Shown here one piece after another: positions 45,375 to 55,425 of a stretch of DNA of 64,000 nt. Position 1 is the first letter of the stretch, and every line of letters starts with the position of its first letter. The DNA lies in assembly GCA_947085295.1 (NCBI GenBank), contig CAMTVX010000038.1:1-64000 (forward strand). The letters are read 5' to 3'. The stretch is from UBA11222 sp947085295. Lineage in GTDB: Bacteria; Pseudomonadota; Alphaproteobacteria; UBA11222. The translations under genes were made by a program, and so were the position numbers. The notes below the pieces were generated by a model. That model saw nothing but the letters and a program-made list of their open reading frames with translations, searched no databases and was not told the origin of the DNA.

Positions 45375-46526
45375 ATGATCGCGCGAAAATCAGCCTGGAT
45401 GGATGAAGACCTGCAAATTTTTTCTGACAGCGTGCGCAAGTTTTTTGAACGCGAAGCTCTGCCGCATAATGAGCGCTGGAACCAGGAAGGCAAGCTCGAT
45501 CGTAATTTCTGGAACAAGGCGGGTGATGCGGGCCTGTTATGCGTGACTATACCGGAAGAATATGGCGGTATGGGCGGCGATTTCCGCCATGAAGCGGTGA
45601 TCGTGCAGCAGGAACAGTGGATGCATTTTTCCGGCTGGGGCAATGGCGTGCATAGTGGCATTTGCGCGCCTTACATCCTGTCTTACGGCACCGAAGAACA
45701 AAAAAAACGCTGGTTGCCAAAAATGGCCACAGGCGAACTGGTTGCCGCCATCGCCATGACCGAACCGGGCACCGGGTCTGATCTGCAAGCCGTGCGAACG
45801 ACTGCGCGGCGCGATGGCAACAGTCTGGTGATCAATGGCCAGAAAACCTTCATCACTAATGGTCAGCATGCGGATTTAATTATTGTCGTTTGCAAAACCG
45901 GCGATATTTCGGGTGGCGCGAAAAACATCTCGCTGGTGGTTGTCGAGGCCGATGAAGTTACCGGATACCGGCGTGGCCGCAATCTGGAAAAAGTTGGCCT
46001 GCATGCGCAGGACACTTCTGAACTGTTTTTCGATGATGTGCGCGTGCCTGCCGAAAATATACTGGGCGGCGATGAAGGGCGTGGCTTTTATCAACTGATG
46101 CAGCAATTGCCGCGCGAGCGGCTGATTATCGCGCTGGGCTCGGTTGCTGGCATGGAAGCGGCGATTGATGTCACCGTTGAATATGTCAAACAGCGCAAGG
46201 CGTTTGGCAAGGCGTTGCTGGATTTTCAGAACACCCAGTTCGTGCTGGCTGATTGCAAGGCCGAAGCCGTCGTCGCGCGTACCTTTGTCGATGAATATAT
46301 TGCGCGTCTGGTGCGCGGCGAACTGACGCCCGAAGAAGGCGCCGTCGCCAAGCTGTGGGCCTGTGAAACCCATTGCCGGGTGGTTGATAAATGCCTGCAA
46401 TTATTCGGCGGCTATGGCTTTATGATGGAATATCCCATCGGACGCATGTACGCTGACGCCCGGGTGCAGCGCATCTATGGCGGCACCAGCGAAATTATGC
46501 GGATACTGATTTCGCGGGCGCTATGA
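45375..46526 (+). CDS. Acyl-CoA dehydrogenase (standard length)
   Basis: A 383-residue acyl-CoA dehydrogenase: IAMTEPGTGSDLQAVRT (FAD), KTFITNGQHADLIIV, KAFGKALLDFQNTQFVLAD, QLFGGYGFMMEYPIGRMYAD and a C-terminal IYGGTSEIMRILISR. The catalytic glutamate region (MMEYP-type or IYGGTSE) fits the medium/long-chain class. It lies 20 bases after the DmdC-like gene and is probably co-transcribed; electrons would go to ETF. Confidence 0.92.
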   Translation: MIARKSAWMDEDLQIFSDSVRKFFEREALPHNERWNQEGKLDRNFWNKAGDAGLLCVTIPEEYGGMGGDFRHEAVIVQQEQWMHFSGWGNGVHSGICAPYILSYGTEEQKKRWLPKMATGELVAAIAMTEPGTGSDLQAVRTTARRDGNSLVINGQKTFITNGQHADLIIVVCKTGDISGGAKNISLVVVEADEVTGYRRGRNLEKVGLHAQDTSELFFDDVRVPAENILGGDEGRGFYQLMQQLPRERLIIALGSVAGMEAAIDVTVEYVKQRKAFGKALLDFQNTQFVLADCKAEAVVARTFVDEYIARLVRGELTPEEGAVAKLWACETHCRVVDKCLQLFGGYGFMMEYPIGRMYADARVQRIYGGTSEIMRILISRAL

Positions 46527-46533
46527 TACGTGT

Positions 46534-47445
46534 TTATGCGGATCGGTAGAACGGTACATCATCGCCACAAATGGTGACGCGCTGCATGGTGCGGGTTTGC
46601 GGGAAATAATCGGCAATCGCGCGATGCTGGGTGCTGCGATTGTCCCAGAACGCGATTGAGTTTTTCTCCCATTTGAAGCGCACATGAAACTCCGGCGTTT
46701 CAACATGGCGATACAGGAATTCCAGTATTGCCGCGCTTTCCTTTGGCTTCATACCGATGATTTTGGTGGTGAATACGCTGTTCACAAAAATTCCCGTGCG
46801 GCCTGACACTGGATGGGTGCGAAGCACAGGGTGCACATTCTTGGGGCGGGGGTCATTTTCATGTTTGGCCCGCCCGAACACATGCTCGCTGGCATGTTCA
46901 GCCTCCAGTCCGGATAGAAAGCGCTGCATCTTGTCTGACAGCCCCTCATAGGCTGCATGCATGCTGGCGAATTCTGTATCGCCGCCGGTTTCCGGCATCA
47001 CCCTGGCCAGCAGAATGGCCCCCAGATTGGGCATTTTCTCAAACGATACATCCGAATGCCAGGCGCTGGCGGAATATTGTACTTTCTCATCGGAATGCAG
47101 CATCAGGATTTCAGGATGTCCTTCCGGCCCCGGAATTACGGGGTGTACATGCAGCGTGCCGAACCGGCGGCCAAAGGCCTTGTGCTGGTCCATGCTGATG
47201 TCCTGATCGCGAAAGAAAATCACCTGATTATCAACCAGCGCGTCATGCACTTCCTGAAAGGTCTGATTGCCCAGTGGCTTGGAAAGATCAATGCCGCTGA
47301 TTTCCGCGCCTAATGCAGGCGATAATTTTCTGACCTTGATGGTTTCATAGCTGCGCGGGGCGGCATCGCTACCGGACAGGCGGATATGATTTTGCCAAAC
47401 CACGGTGTCACCCCTTGGGATTTCTGGTGCGGATTTGCTGTCCAT
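46534..47445 (-). CDS. TauD/TfdA-family alpha-ketoglutarate dioxygenase
   Basis: A 303-residue Fe(II)/2-oxoglutarate oxygenase. The iron ligands are H and D of SAWHSDVSFEKMP and the distal H in RSTQHRAIADYFP, with the 2-oxoglutarate arginine in TRTMQRVTICGD. I start it at ATG 47445 because GAGGTG sits well before it; a GTG three codons upstream is less likely. Relatives act on taurine, aryloxyacetates or carboxylic acids; the substrate here is unknown. It ends 8 bases from the dehydrogenase stop. Confidence 0.88.
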   Translation of the reverse strand: MDSKSAPEIPRGDTVVWQNHIRLSGSDAAPRSYETIKVRKLSPALGAEISGIDLSKPLGNQTFQEVHDALVDNQVIFFRDQDISMDQHKAFGRRFGTLHVHPVIPGPEGHPEILMLHSDEKVQYSASAWHSDVSFEKMPNLGAILLARVMPETGGDTEFASMHAAYEGLSDKMQRFLSGLEAEHASEHVFGRAKHENDPRPKNVHPVLRTHPVSGRTGIFVNSVFTTKIIGMKPKESAAILEFLYRHVETPEFHVRFKWEKNSIAFWDNRSTQHRAIADYFPQTRTMQRVTICGDDVPFYRSA

Positions 47446-47612
47446 GTTTTCCACCTCTATAGTTTGGTCAGATTTGTGCAGGACACCCGATTGTCTCGGT
47501 CGGGGTAAAGTCTATGTCAATCGCTGGAGAAGAGGCAAGCGTAACGATAATAGCTGCCAAAAGATAACTTTTATGCATAATATGCGGGAAGATTAAACTA
47601 GGGAGAACGCCA

Positions 47613-48821
47613 ATGACTGACTGCTTTGTGTATGACACGGTTCGCACCCCGCGCGGCAAGGGCAAAACCAGCGGCAGCCTGCATGAGGTGCCTTCGCTGG
47701 AACTGGCGACACAGGTGCTCAAGGCCTTGCGCGAGCGCAATAATCTGGATACCAGCAAGGTCGATGACGTGATCCTGGGCTGTGTGGAGCCGGTGCGCGA
47801 ACAGGGTGCGGATATCGCCCGCATCGCCGTGTTGAACGCCGATTATGCCCAAAGTGTTGCGGGGGTGCAGATCAACCGCTTCTGCGCCTCGGGGCTGGAG
47901 GCGGTGAATATGGCGGCCGCCCAGATCATGTCAGGACAAAGCGATATGACCATCGGCGGCGGCGTGGAAAGCATGAGCCGGGTTCCCATGGGCGCGGGCG
48001 GCGGCGCCTGGTCCACTGATCCGGCCATCGCCTTCAAAAGCTATTTCGCGCCCCAGGGCATCGGGGCCGACCTGATCGCCACGCGCGACGGGTTCAGCCG
48101 CGCCGATGTGGATGGCTATGCTGTGGAAAGCCAGCGCCGCGCCAAGCATGCTTGGGACAATGGCTATTTCAAAAAATCCGTGATCCCGGTGAAGGACATT
48201 AACGGCCGCGTCATTCTGGACCATGACGAACATATGCGCCCTGGCTCAACCATGCAGTCTATGGCCGCATTGGAGCCATCTTTCGTGGCGATGGGCGAAA
48301 TGGGCGGCTTTGACGCGGTGGCGATGCAGCGTTATCCCGATGTCGAAGAAATGCTGCATGTGCATCATGGCGGCAATTCCAGCGGCATCGTCGATGGCGC
48401 AGCTGGCGTATTGCTCGGCACCCGCGAGGCAGGCAGCGCCATGGGGTTGAAGCCCCGCGCGCGCATCCGCGCGTTCGGGTCGATCGGATCGGAACCCTGC
48501 ATCATGCTGACCGGGCCTGCGCTGGTCACCGAAAAAGTGCTGAAACGCGCGGGCATGACGGTTGGCGATATTGATCTGTTCGAGTTGAACGAGGCGTTTG
48601 CATCGGTGGTGTTGCGCATGATGGATCAGCTCAAAATTGATCACTCGAAAATGAACGTCAACGGCGGCGCCATTGCCATGGGCCACCCGCTCGGCGCCAC
48701 CGGCGCGATGATCCTTGGCACTGTTCTCGACGAGCTGGAACGCCGCAACCTCAGCACCGCACTGATCACGCTCTGCGTCGGCGCCGGCATGGGGACGGCG
48801 ACGATTATCGAGCGGGTGTAG
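47613..48821 (+). CDS. Acetyl-CoA acyltransferase (thiolase)
   Basis: A 402-residue thiolase. The acyl-carrying cysteine is C91 (INRFCASGLEAVNMA); the other active-site parts are GGAIAMGHPLGATGA (His) and LCVGAGMGTATII (Cys). It either cuts 3-ketoacyl-CoA in beta-oxidation or joins acetyl-CoA. Being just upstream of a FadJ-like fusion and downstream of dehydrogenases, a beta-oxidation role is the better guess. GGGAGAA precedes ATG 47613. Confidence 0.95.
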   Translation: MTDCFVYDTVRTPRGKGKTSGSLHEVPSLELATQVLKALRERNNLDTSKVDDVILGCVEPVREQGADIARIAVLNADYAQSVAGVQINRFCASGLEAVNMAAAQIMSGQSDMTIGGGVESMSRVPMGAGGGAWSTDPAIAFKSYFAPQGIGADLIATRDGFSRADVDGYAVESQRRAKHAWDNGYFKKSVIPVKDINGRVILDHDEHMRPGSTMQSMAALEPSFVAMGEMGGFDAVAMQRYPDVEEMLHVHHGGNSSGIVDGAAGVLLGTREAGSAMGLKPRARIRAFGSIGSEPCIMLTGPALVTEKVLKRAGMTVGDIDLFELNEAFASVVLRMMDQLKIDHSKMNVNGGAIAMGHPLGATGAMILGTVLDELERRNLSTALITLCVGAGMGTATIIERV

Positions 48822-48852
48822 AACTATTCCGTAGACGGACAAAAATAAAAAT

Positions 48853-48947
48853 GTCATTGCGAGGAGCGTAGCGACGCGGCAATCCAGAGTCCCAAACGAA
48901 GGCCATACCGTGTGACTCTAGATTGCCGCGCTTTGCTCGCAATGACG
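48853..48947. repeat. Palindromic element, family A copy 3
   Basis: GTCATTGCGAGGAGC...CGGCAATCCAGAGTC at the left and GACTCTAGATTGCCGCGC...GCTCGCAATGAC at the right are inverted partners. It sits between thiolase and the FadJ-like gene, in the likely transcript. Confidence 0.85.
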
Positions 48948-48968
48948 AACAATAACAGGGAGAACCAC

Positions 48969-51158
48969 ATGCAACAGATGAAATTTGACGTGGACAGCGA
49001 CGGCATTGCCACCATCACCTGGGACATGCCGGGGCGCAGTATGAATGTGCTCTCCGATGAGGCGCTGGCGGAATTTTCTGAATGCGTCGCGCGCATCAAA
49101 AGCGACGCCGCCATCAAGGGCGCGGTGATCACCAGCGGCAAGGAGGCGTTTCTGGCGGGCGCCGATCTGATGATGGTGCAGGCCACCGCCACAGGCAATC
49201 CCAAACACACGCGCGAGCAGCGGGTGGAGGCGCTTTACGCCAGCCCGATCATCGGCTTTAGCGGCATTTTGCGGGCGCTGGAAACCTGCGGCAAGCCGGT
49301 GGCGGCGGCGATTAATGGCACGGCGCTGGGCGGCGGGCTGGAAATTCCGCTGGGCTGTCATTACCGGGTGTGTGCGGATAATCCGGCCATTCAGATTGGC
49401 CTTCCGGAAGCGAAAGTCGGCCTGCTGCCCGGTGGTGGTGGCACGCAACGCTTGGCGCGCCTGATCGGCATTCCAGCGGCGCTGCCCATGCTGTTGCAGG
49501 GCGAGCCGGTGTCGCCGCAACAGGCGCTGAAGCTGGGCATCATTCATAAAGTGGTTCCGGCGGGCGAAATCGTGCAGGAAGCCAAACGCTGGATCCGGGA
49601 AAGCCCGGATGCGGTGCAACCCTGGGATAAAAAGAATTACAAAATTCCCGGCGGTGGCCCGTTTGACGGCGGCCCGGCGCAGGAAATGTTCGCCATGGCC
49701 ATCGCCACGACGCGCAAATCCACTTATGGCAATTACCCCGCATTGGAGGCGATTCTGGCTTGTGTGTATGAAGGCATTCAGGTGCCGATGGATGCGGGCC
49801 TGCGCATAGAAACACGCCAGTTGGTTAGCCTGTTCCTGCATCCCAGCGCCAGTAATATGGTGCGTTCGCTGTTTATTTCCAGCGGCGAACTGGCCAAGGG
49901 CGCGCGCCGTCCGAAAGATGCAAAAAAATCCGAATGCAGGAAAATCGCCGTGCTGGGTGCTGGCATGATGGGTTCGGGCATCGCCTATGTCTCGGCGCTG
50001 GCGGGCATTGAGGTGGTGCTGATCGATAGCAGTCTGGAAAATGCCGCCAAAGGGAAATCCTATTCCGAAAATCTGCTGGGCAAGGCAGTCGCGAAAGGCG
50101 CCCGGTCTGAGGCGGAAAAATCTGCTGTTCTGGCGCGCATTACTCCGGCTACGGATTATACGACACTGACGGGCGTTGATCTGGTGATTGAGGCGGTGTT
50201 CGAGGATCGCGACATAAAGGCCGTGGTCACCGCCAAGGCGGAAGCCGTCATGCCTGCGACATCGATTTTCGCGTCAAACACATCAACCTTGCCGATCACC
50301 GGGTTGGCGGAAAAATCCATCCGTCCCGAACAGTTTATCGGCGTGCATTTTTTCTCGCCGGTCGATCGCATGGGGCTGGTTGAAATCATCATGGGCAAGA
50401 AAACCTCGCAACAGGCGCTGGCGGTGGCCATCGACTATGTGCGCAAAATCAAAAAGACACCGATTGTCGTCAATGACAGTCGCGGCTTTTACACCAGCCG
50501 CGTGTTCAGCACCTATGTGAACGAAGGCATCGCCATGTTGAGCGAGGGCATTAAACCCGCGCTGATTGAAAATGCCGGAAAAATGGTTGGCATGCCGGTG
50601 GGGCCGCTGGCGGTAAATGACGAGGTCAGCCTGGAATTGACCTGGCACATTGCCGATCAGACCAGAAAAGATCTGGGTACGGCCTATAAGCCCAGCGCCA
50701 TCGATGCGCTACTGGATGAGATGGTCGTCAAACAGGGCCGTCTGGGTAAAAAGAACCGCAAGGGATGGTATGATTATCCCGAAGGGGCCAAGAAAAAACT
50801 TTGGCCCGGCCTCGCGCAACTGGTGAAACAATCCACCACGGAGCCGGACATCGAAGAACTGAAAAAACGCTTTTTATATGTGCAGGCGCTGGATACCGCG
50901 CGCTGTTTTGAAGAGGGTGTGCTAACCGATGTGCGCGATGCCGATGTTGGCGCCATTCAGGGCTGGGGCTTTGCGCCCTATACCGGCGGGCCGCTATCGC
51001 TGATCGACACGGTGGGTGCTGCGGAATTTGTGCGCGAATGCGACCGCATGGCCCAGGCTTACGGCGAACGTTTCGCGCCCAACAAACTGCTGCGCGAAAT
51101 GGCCGCCAAAGGCGAAAGCTTTTATGGCCGGTTCAACCCGAAACAACAGGCGGCGTAA
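48969..51158 (+). CDS. fadJ: Enoyl-CoA hydratase / 3-hydroxyacyl-CoA dehydrogenase fusion
   Basis: A 729-residue two-enzyme protein for the middle steps of beta-oxidation. Residues 1 to about 200 are a crotonase (AFLAGADLMMV, NGTALGGGLEIPLGCHYRVC, EAKVGLLPGGGGTQRL), and from about 315 a hydroxyacyl-CoA dehydrogenase with NAD motif GAGMMGSGIAYVSALAG, substrate signature VGVHFFSPVDRMGLVEIIMG and C-terminal domains. ATG 48969 (MQQMKFDVDSD) is preceded by GGGAGA; the longer frame runs into a repeat. The complex partner is the thiolase upstream. Symbol is by domain order; FadB is equally close. Confidence 0.93.
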   Translation: MQQMKFDVDSDGIATITWDMPGRSMNVLSDEALAEFSECVARIKSDAAIKGAVITSGKEAFLAGADLMMVQATATGNPKHTREQRVEALYASPIIGFSGILRALETCGKPVAAAINGTALGGGLEIPLGCHYRVCADNPAIQIGLPEAKVGLLPGGGGTQRLARLIGIPAALPMLLQGEPVSPQQALKLGIIHKVVPAGEIVQEAKRWIRESPDAVQPWDKKNYKIPGGGPFDGGPAQEMFAMAIATTRKSTYGNYPALEAILACVYEGIQVPMDAGLRIETRQLVSLFLHPSASNMVRSLFISSGELAKGARRPKDAKKSECRKIAVLGAGMMGSGIAYVSALAGIEVVLIDSSLENAAKGKSYSENLLGKAVAKGARSEAEKSAVLARITPATDYTTLTGVDLVIEAVFEDRDIKAVVTAKAEAVMPATSIFASNTSTLPITGLAEKSIRPEQFIGVHFFSPVDRMGLVEIIMGKKTSQQALAVAIDYVRKIKKTPIVVNDSRGFYTSRVFSTYVNEGIAMLSEGIKPALIENAGKMVGMPVGPLAVNDEVSLELTWHIADQTRKDLGTAYKPSAIDALLDEMVVKQGRLGKKNRKGWYDYPEGAKKKLWPGLAQLVKQSTTEPDIEELKKRFLYVQALDTARCFEEGVLTDVRDADVGAIQGWGFAPYTGGPLSLIDTVGAAEFVRECDRMAQAYGERFAPNKLLREMAAKGESFYGRFNPKQQAA

Positions 51159-51201
51159 TGACTAGATCGTTTCATTGTTTGACGGAAGCATCCCCCTAGG
51201 A

Positions 51202-51290
51202 TGTCATCCCGGACTTGTTCCGGGATCCAGGAGCCTCACGGGAAAACCTGTGTTTGTGGCCCTGGACCCCGGAACAAGTCCGGGGTGACA
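51202..51290. repeat. Palindromic element, family B copy 2
   Basis: TGTCATCCCGGACTTGTTCC and GGAACAAGTCCGGGGTGACA are near-perfect inverted ends of an element of 89 bases, with GGGATCCAGG mirrored by CCTGGACCCC. It stands in the converging gap between the FadJ-like gene and the isomerase. Confidence 0.85.
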
Positions 51291-51327
51291 CTGTGTGTGG
51301 GGCGACTCTACCTAATTGCAGCACACT

Positions 51328-51927
51328 CTACCGCGACAACGCCGCTTCCACCAATGGCAGGCGGTCATTTCCGAAATACATATCGTCGCCATTCACGAAC
51401 ATGGTGGGGGAACCAAATCCCCCGCGTCGGACCAGTTCTTCGGTGTTTTCGCGCAGGCGGTCTTTCACATCGGCTTCGGTAATGCGACGGAAAAATTCCT
51501 GCGGGTTCAGGCCCACGCGATTGCAGATTTCGGTCAGAATTTCCGGCTGCGAAATGTCTTTCAGATCGCCCCAATAGGTCTCAAAACAGGCGCGCGCATA
51601 GGCGGGCAACACGCCTGCATCCAGCGCCACCATCGCGCCGCGCATACTGTCCACGGCGCGCACCGGAAACACTTTCGGCCAGCCGATTTTTATGCCGCAA
51701 AAACGCGCCCAGTCCTGCAAGTCTTTGGTGGAATATTTTGATTTCACCGGATGCGGGTTGGCGCGCATCTCATACAGTTCCATGTTCACCGCATTAAACA
51801 CGCCGCCCACCAGAATGGGCCGCCATTCAATCTGCGCATTTGTACGCACGGCCAGCGCCTCGATACGGCTGAACGCCAGATATGTCCACGGGCTGGAGCA
51901 GTCGAAAAAAAACTCAAGTTTGGTCAT
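51328..51927 (-). CDS. 2-hydroxychromene-2-carboxylate isomerase-like (DsbA fold)
   Basis: A 199-residue thioredoxin-fold protein of the HCCA isomerase/GST-kappa group. The usual CxxC is replaced by DCSSPWTYLAFSR near residue 9, with a serine at the glutathione-contact place, and the distal GSPTMFVNGDDMYFG follows the cis-proline pattern. Such enzymes act in naphthalene-type aromatic breakdown, but the group is broad and this gene lies beside acyl-CoA genes, so the substrate is open. Confidence 0.82.
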   Translation of the reverse strand: MTKLEFFFDCSSPWTYLAFSRIEALAVRTNAQIEWRPILVGGVFNAVNMELYEMRANPHPVKSKYSTKDLQDWARFCGIKIGWPKVFPVRAVDSMRGAMVALDAGVLPAYARACFETYWGDLKDISQPEILTEICNRVGLNPQEFFRRITEADVKDRLRENTEELVRRGGFGSPTMFVNGDDMYFGNDRLPLVEAALSR

Positions 51928-51996
51928 GTGACGTTTCCCCAGGCGGTTGTTTTACAGCCAGTGTAAACGTGCGCCGGGATTGCGCCAAGCACTATG

Positions 51997-53424
51997 CTAG
52001 CCCGTTTTGGCCAAAACGTTGGAATGCGGATGCGCATAAAAAACCAGCGTCACGCAGGCGCCTTCACCTTCTTTGCTGTCAATGGATATTGTGCCGCCCT
52101 GCAAATCCATCAGCATTTTTGCGGTGGCAAGGCCCAGTCCGACGCCGGAAATGGCCTGCATTTCGCTATCCTTGCCTTTGCGAAACGGGGCAAAAATCTT
52201 CTCCTGTTCCGCTTCGGCAATACCCGCTCCGGTATCGCGAATGGCAATTTCGCAGGCGCCGTCCGGGCGCTGGCGCGCTTGCAAATAAACTTTGCCGCCG
52301 GGATTCGAAAACTTGATGGCATTGTCCACCAGGCCATTCAATATTCTGGTTATTCCGTGCGGGTCCGCCTCAAGAACGGGGCTGCCCGTCACCTCTGTAA
52401 CGAGGGACACCTGCGCGTTTTCGGCTATGGGGCGCCGGTTATCGGCAACCCGGGTGATGATATCTTTCGCGTCCAGGGGCTCCGGCGCAAGAGAGATTTT
52501 TCCCGCACTCAGTTTTGCAAAATACAAAAGATTGTTGACCGTCTCCAGCAGGGTATGTCCGCTGCCCAAAATATCGCCTGCATATTCCTTGTATTTTTCA
52601 TTGGCCAGTGCGCCGAACATTTCACCGTGGATTAGTTCTGAAAAACCGATGATGGCGTTAAGCGGGGTGCGCAACTCGTGGCTCATATTGTCCAGGAAGC
52701 TGGCGACGACCGCATTGGCCTGTGCAAGTTCGCCATTCATCTTTTCCTTTGCCTCGGCTTCGGCCTGTAACGCCGCCGAGTATTTTTCCAGAATTTCGAC
52801 GCGCGCGGCCGATGCCCCCTGGCTTTCACGATACACAGAAAGACTAAATAGCAGCGCCGTTGAGGCGCAGAGCGACAGGAGGACGATCCAGAGATTGGTC
52901 ACGAGCGTTGATTGCAGAAGCGCGCCCTCATAATGGCCGTCAAAATAAACCATGACGCCCGTTAAAAACAGAATGACCAGCCAGCAGGCGCTTTGCGCGA
53001 TTTTCATGGGCTGTGTCAGCGTCACGGCGATAAAGGCCGGATGAAACCATAATATGGCGTGCAGGCTGCGCGCCTTATCCTGACCCAGGAACAGCGCACT
53101 GATCAGCATTGCAGATATATAGACAACCGCAATGACAAAAACCACCAATGCCAGCCTGTCAATATATTCGCCGGGAAACTTCATCAGGATGAACAGCGCC
53201 GCCGACAGGCCGATACCCACAAAAACCAATGCATATTGTTCAACGAAGGATACGCTGTCCTGCCGCAGCAAATATAGCCCTTCCACCGCTCCCGCCAATA
53301 GCGCAAAGACCATCGTTACGCACAGAGCGATGATTGTTGTGCGGCCAAGCTGGGGGTGGATTAACGCAGATACGATCTGGTTAGTCCGGGATAGTTCGTT
53401 GTCCGCAGGTCGTGCCTCAGTCAT
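51997..53424 (-). CDS. Membrane-bound sensor histidine kinase
   Basis: A 475-residue kinase from ATG 53424 (MTEARPADNE). About six hydrophobic spans (residues 30-210) are followed by a coiled segment (EILEKYSAALQAEAEAKEKM), the phospho-histidine helix NMSHELRTPLNAIIGFSELI and a full ATPase domain: GLVDNAIKFSNPGG, IRDTGAGIAEAEQEKIFAPF, GVGLGLATAKMLMDLQGG. No response regulator is adjacent, so it is an orphan. The short membrane loops suggest it senses something in or near the membrane. Confidence 0.9.
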   Translation of the reverse strand: MTEARPADNELSRTNQIVSALIHPQLGRTTIIALCVTMVFALLAGAVEGLYLLRQDSVSFVEQYALVFVGIGLSAALFILMKFPGEYIDRLALVVFVIAVVYISAMLISALFLGQDKARSLHAILWFHPAFIAVTLTQPMKIAQSACWLVILFLTGVMVYFDGHYEGALLQSTLVTNLWIVLLSLCASTALLFSLSVYRESQGASAARVEILEKYSAALQAEAEAKEKMNGELAQANAVVASFLDNMSHELRTPLNAIIGFSELIHGEMFGALANEKYKEYAGDILGSGHTLLETVNNLLYFAKLSAGKISLAPEPLDAKDIITRVADNRRPIAENAQVSLVTEVTGSPVLEADPHGITRILNGLVDNAIKFSNPGGKVYLQARQRPDGACEIAIRDTGAGIAEAEQEKIFAPFRKGKDSEMQAISGVGLGLATAKMLMDLQGGTISIDSKEGEGACVTLVFYAHPHSNVLAKTG

Positions 53425-53465
53425 CAAATTCAATTACCATTATGAACGGTAAGTTTTAGCATGCA

Positions 53466-55418
53466 TCATTCCGCTGCGGCTGCTGTCCCCGCATCTGTGA
53501 CCAGTGGTGCGCGTGTCGCAATCTCCCGAACGAGCTCGGCGACAATTGCATCAAGCGACGCTACATGCTGCTGGGCCATACCCAGACGGCGCACTGAAAC
53601 CGTGCGCTCTTCCGCTTCACGTTTGCCCACAACCAGTTGGACAGGTACCTTGCGTACGGAATGTTCTCGCACCTTATAGTTAATTTTCTCATTACGAAGA
53701 TCGGTTTCGGCTCGGACACCCTGCGCAAACAGGGCCGCAGCGACAGCATTTGCGTATTCATCCGCGTCCGACGTAATGGTTGCAACCACCACCTGCACCG
53801 GGGCCAGCCATAGCGGGAAGCGCCCCGCATGATGTTCGATCAGAATGCCGGTAAAGCGTTCCAGCGACCCGAACATCGCCCGGTGCAGCATCACCGGGGG
53901 ATGTTTCTGCCCATCTTCGCCGACAAAGCTGGCGCCCAACCGGCCCGGCAGATTGAGATCGACCTGCAGGGTGCCGCATTGCCAGTCGCGGCCAATGGCG
54001 TCGCGCAGCACAAATTCCAGCTTCGGCCCATAAAACGCGCCCTCGCCGGGGTTCATCACATAGTCCAGCCCGGCGGCCTCAATGGCGGTGCGCAGGGCGG
54101 CTTCGGATTTGTCCCACACTTCGTCGGAACCCACCCGCTTTTCGGGACGGTCGGAAAATTTCACCCGCACCTGATCAAATCCGAAATCGCGATAGATTTC
54201 CAGAATCAGATTGGTGACGGTGACGCATTCCTGGGTAATCTGATCTTCGCTACAGAAAATATGCGCATCATCCTGGGTAAAGGCGCGCAGCCGCATCAGG
54301 CCGTGCAGCGCGCCGGACGGCTCGTACCGGTGCACCTTGCCAAATTCCGACATGCGATAGGGCAGATCGCGATAGCTTTTGATGCCCTGACGGAAAATCT
54401 GCACATGGCCGGGGCAATTCATCGGCTTCAGACAGAAATGCCGCTCATCTGGCGTATGGCTGGAAAACATTTCCTCGGAAAATTTCTCGGCATGGCCGGA
54501 GGCCACCCACAACGATGCGTCCAGCAGTTCCGGCGTGTTCACCTCAACATAGCCGCCATTGCGCTGACGCTCGCGCATATAATCGATCAGGGTACGGAAT
54601 AAAGACCAGCCTTTGGGATGCCAGAACACCGCGCCCGGCCCTTCTTCCTGAAAATGAAACAGGTCCAGCTCGCGGCCCAGGCGGCGATGGTCGCGCTTTT
54701 CCGCCTCTTCGATCATCAGCAGATAGGCTTTCAGTTCCTTGTCGCTGGCCCAGCAGGTGCCATAAATACGTTGCAGCATTTCATTGTTGGAATCGCCACG
54801 CCAGTATGCGCCCGCCAGCTTGGTCAGCTTGAACGCCTTGCCCAGCTTGCCCGTCGATGGCAGATGCGGCCCCCGGCATAGATCCTGCCAATTGCCCTGA
54901 CGGTAAAGGCTGACCTGCTGATCTGCGGGAATTGATGCGATGATTTCCGCCTTGTATTCCTCGCCAATGGAACGGAAAAACGCCACGGCCTTGTCGCGCT
55001 CCCACACTTCGCGGGTGATGGGTTCATCGCGATCCACAATTTCGCGCATGCGCTGTTCGATTTTTTCCAGATCGTCCAGACTGAACGGCGTGGGGCGCGC
55101 AAAATCATAGAAAAAACCGTTCTCGATTACCGGGCCGATGGTGATCTGGGTTTCGGGATAGAGTTCCTTCACCGCTTCGGCCAGCACATGGGCGCAATCA
55201 TGGCGCAGAATTTCGAGCGCATCGGCATCCTCGGCGGTCAGGATGGCGACCTTCGCGTCATGCGCAAAAATAGTGGACAGGTCTTTCACTTCTCCATCGA
55301 CACGCACCGCCACAGCTTTTTTCGCCAGCGATTTGGAAATGTCCAGCGCCAGATCAGCGCCACTGATTGGCGCGGCATATTCGCGCTGTCCGCCATCGGG
55401 AAGGGTAATTCTAATCAT
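53466..55418 (-). CDS. thrS: Threonyl-tRNA synthetase
   Basis: A 650-residue class II synthetase. N-terminal TGS domain (MIRITLPDGGQREYAAPISG), editing domain with HDCAHVLAEAVKELYPE, catalytic core (motif 2 region with MRLRAFTQDDAHIFC; motif 3 PLWLAPVQ) and the C-terminal anticodon-binding domain (YKVREHSVRKVPVQLVVG). Length is standard. yidD lies just upstream on the same strand (stop 55426). Confidence 0.97.
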   Translation of the reverse strand: MIRITLPDGGQREYAAPISGADLALDISKSLAKKAVAVRVDGEVKDLSTIFAHDAKVAILTAEDADALEILRHDCAHVLAEAVKELYPETQITIGPVIENGFFYDFARPTPFSLDDLEKIEQRMREIVDRDEPITREVWERDKAVAFFRSIGEEYKAEIIASIPADQQVSLYRQGNWQDLCRGPHLPSTGKLGKAFKLTKLAGAYWRGDSNNEMLQRIYGTCWASDKELKAYLLMIEEAEKRDHRRLGRELDLFHFQEEGPGAVFWHPKGWSLFRTLIDYMRERQRNGGYVEVNTPELLDASLWVASGHAEKFSEEMFSSHTPDERHFCLKPMNCPGHVQIFRQGIKSYRDLPYRMSEFGKVHRYEPSGALHGLMRLRAFTQDDAHIFCSEDQITQECVTVTNLILEIYRDFGFDQVRVKFSDRPEKRVGSDEVWDKSEAALRTAIEAAGLDYVMNPGEGAFYGPKLEFVLRDAIGRDWQCGTLQVDLNLPGRLGASFVGEDGQKHPPVMLHRAMFGSLERFTGILIEHHAGRFPLWLAPVQVVVATITSDADEYANAVAAALFAQGVRAETDLRNEKINYKVREHSVRKVPVQLVVGKREAEERTVSVRRLGMAQQHVASLDAIVAELVREIATRAPLVTDAGTAAAAE

Positions 55419-55425
55419 CAGTTTC

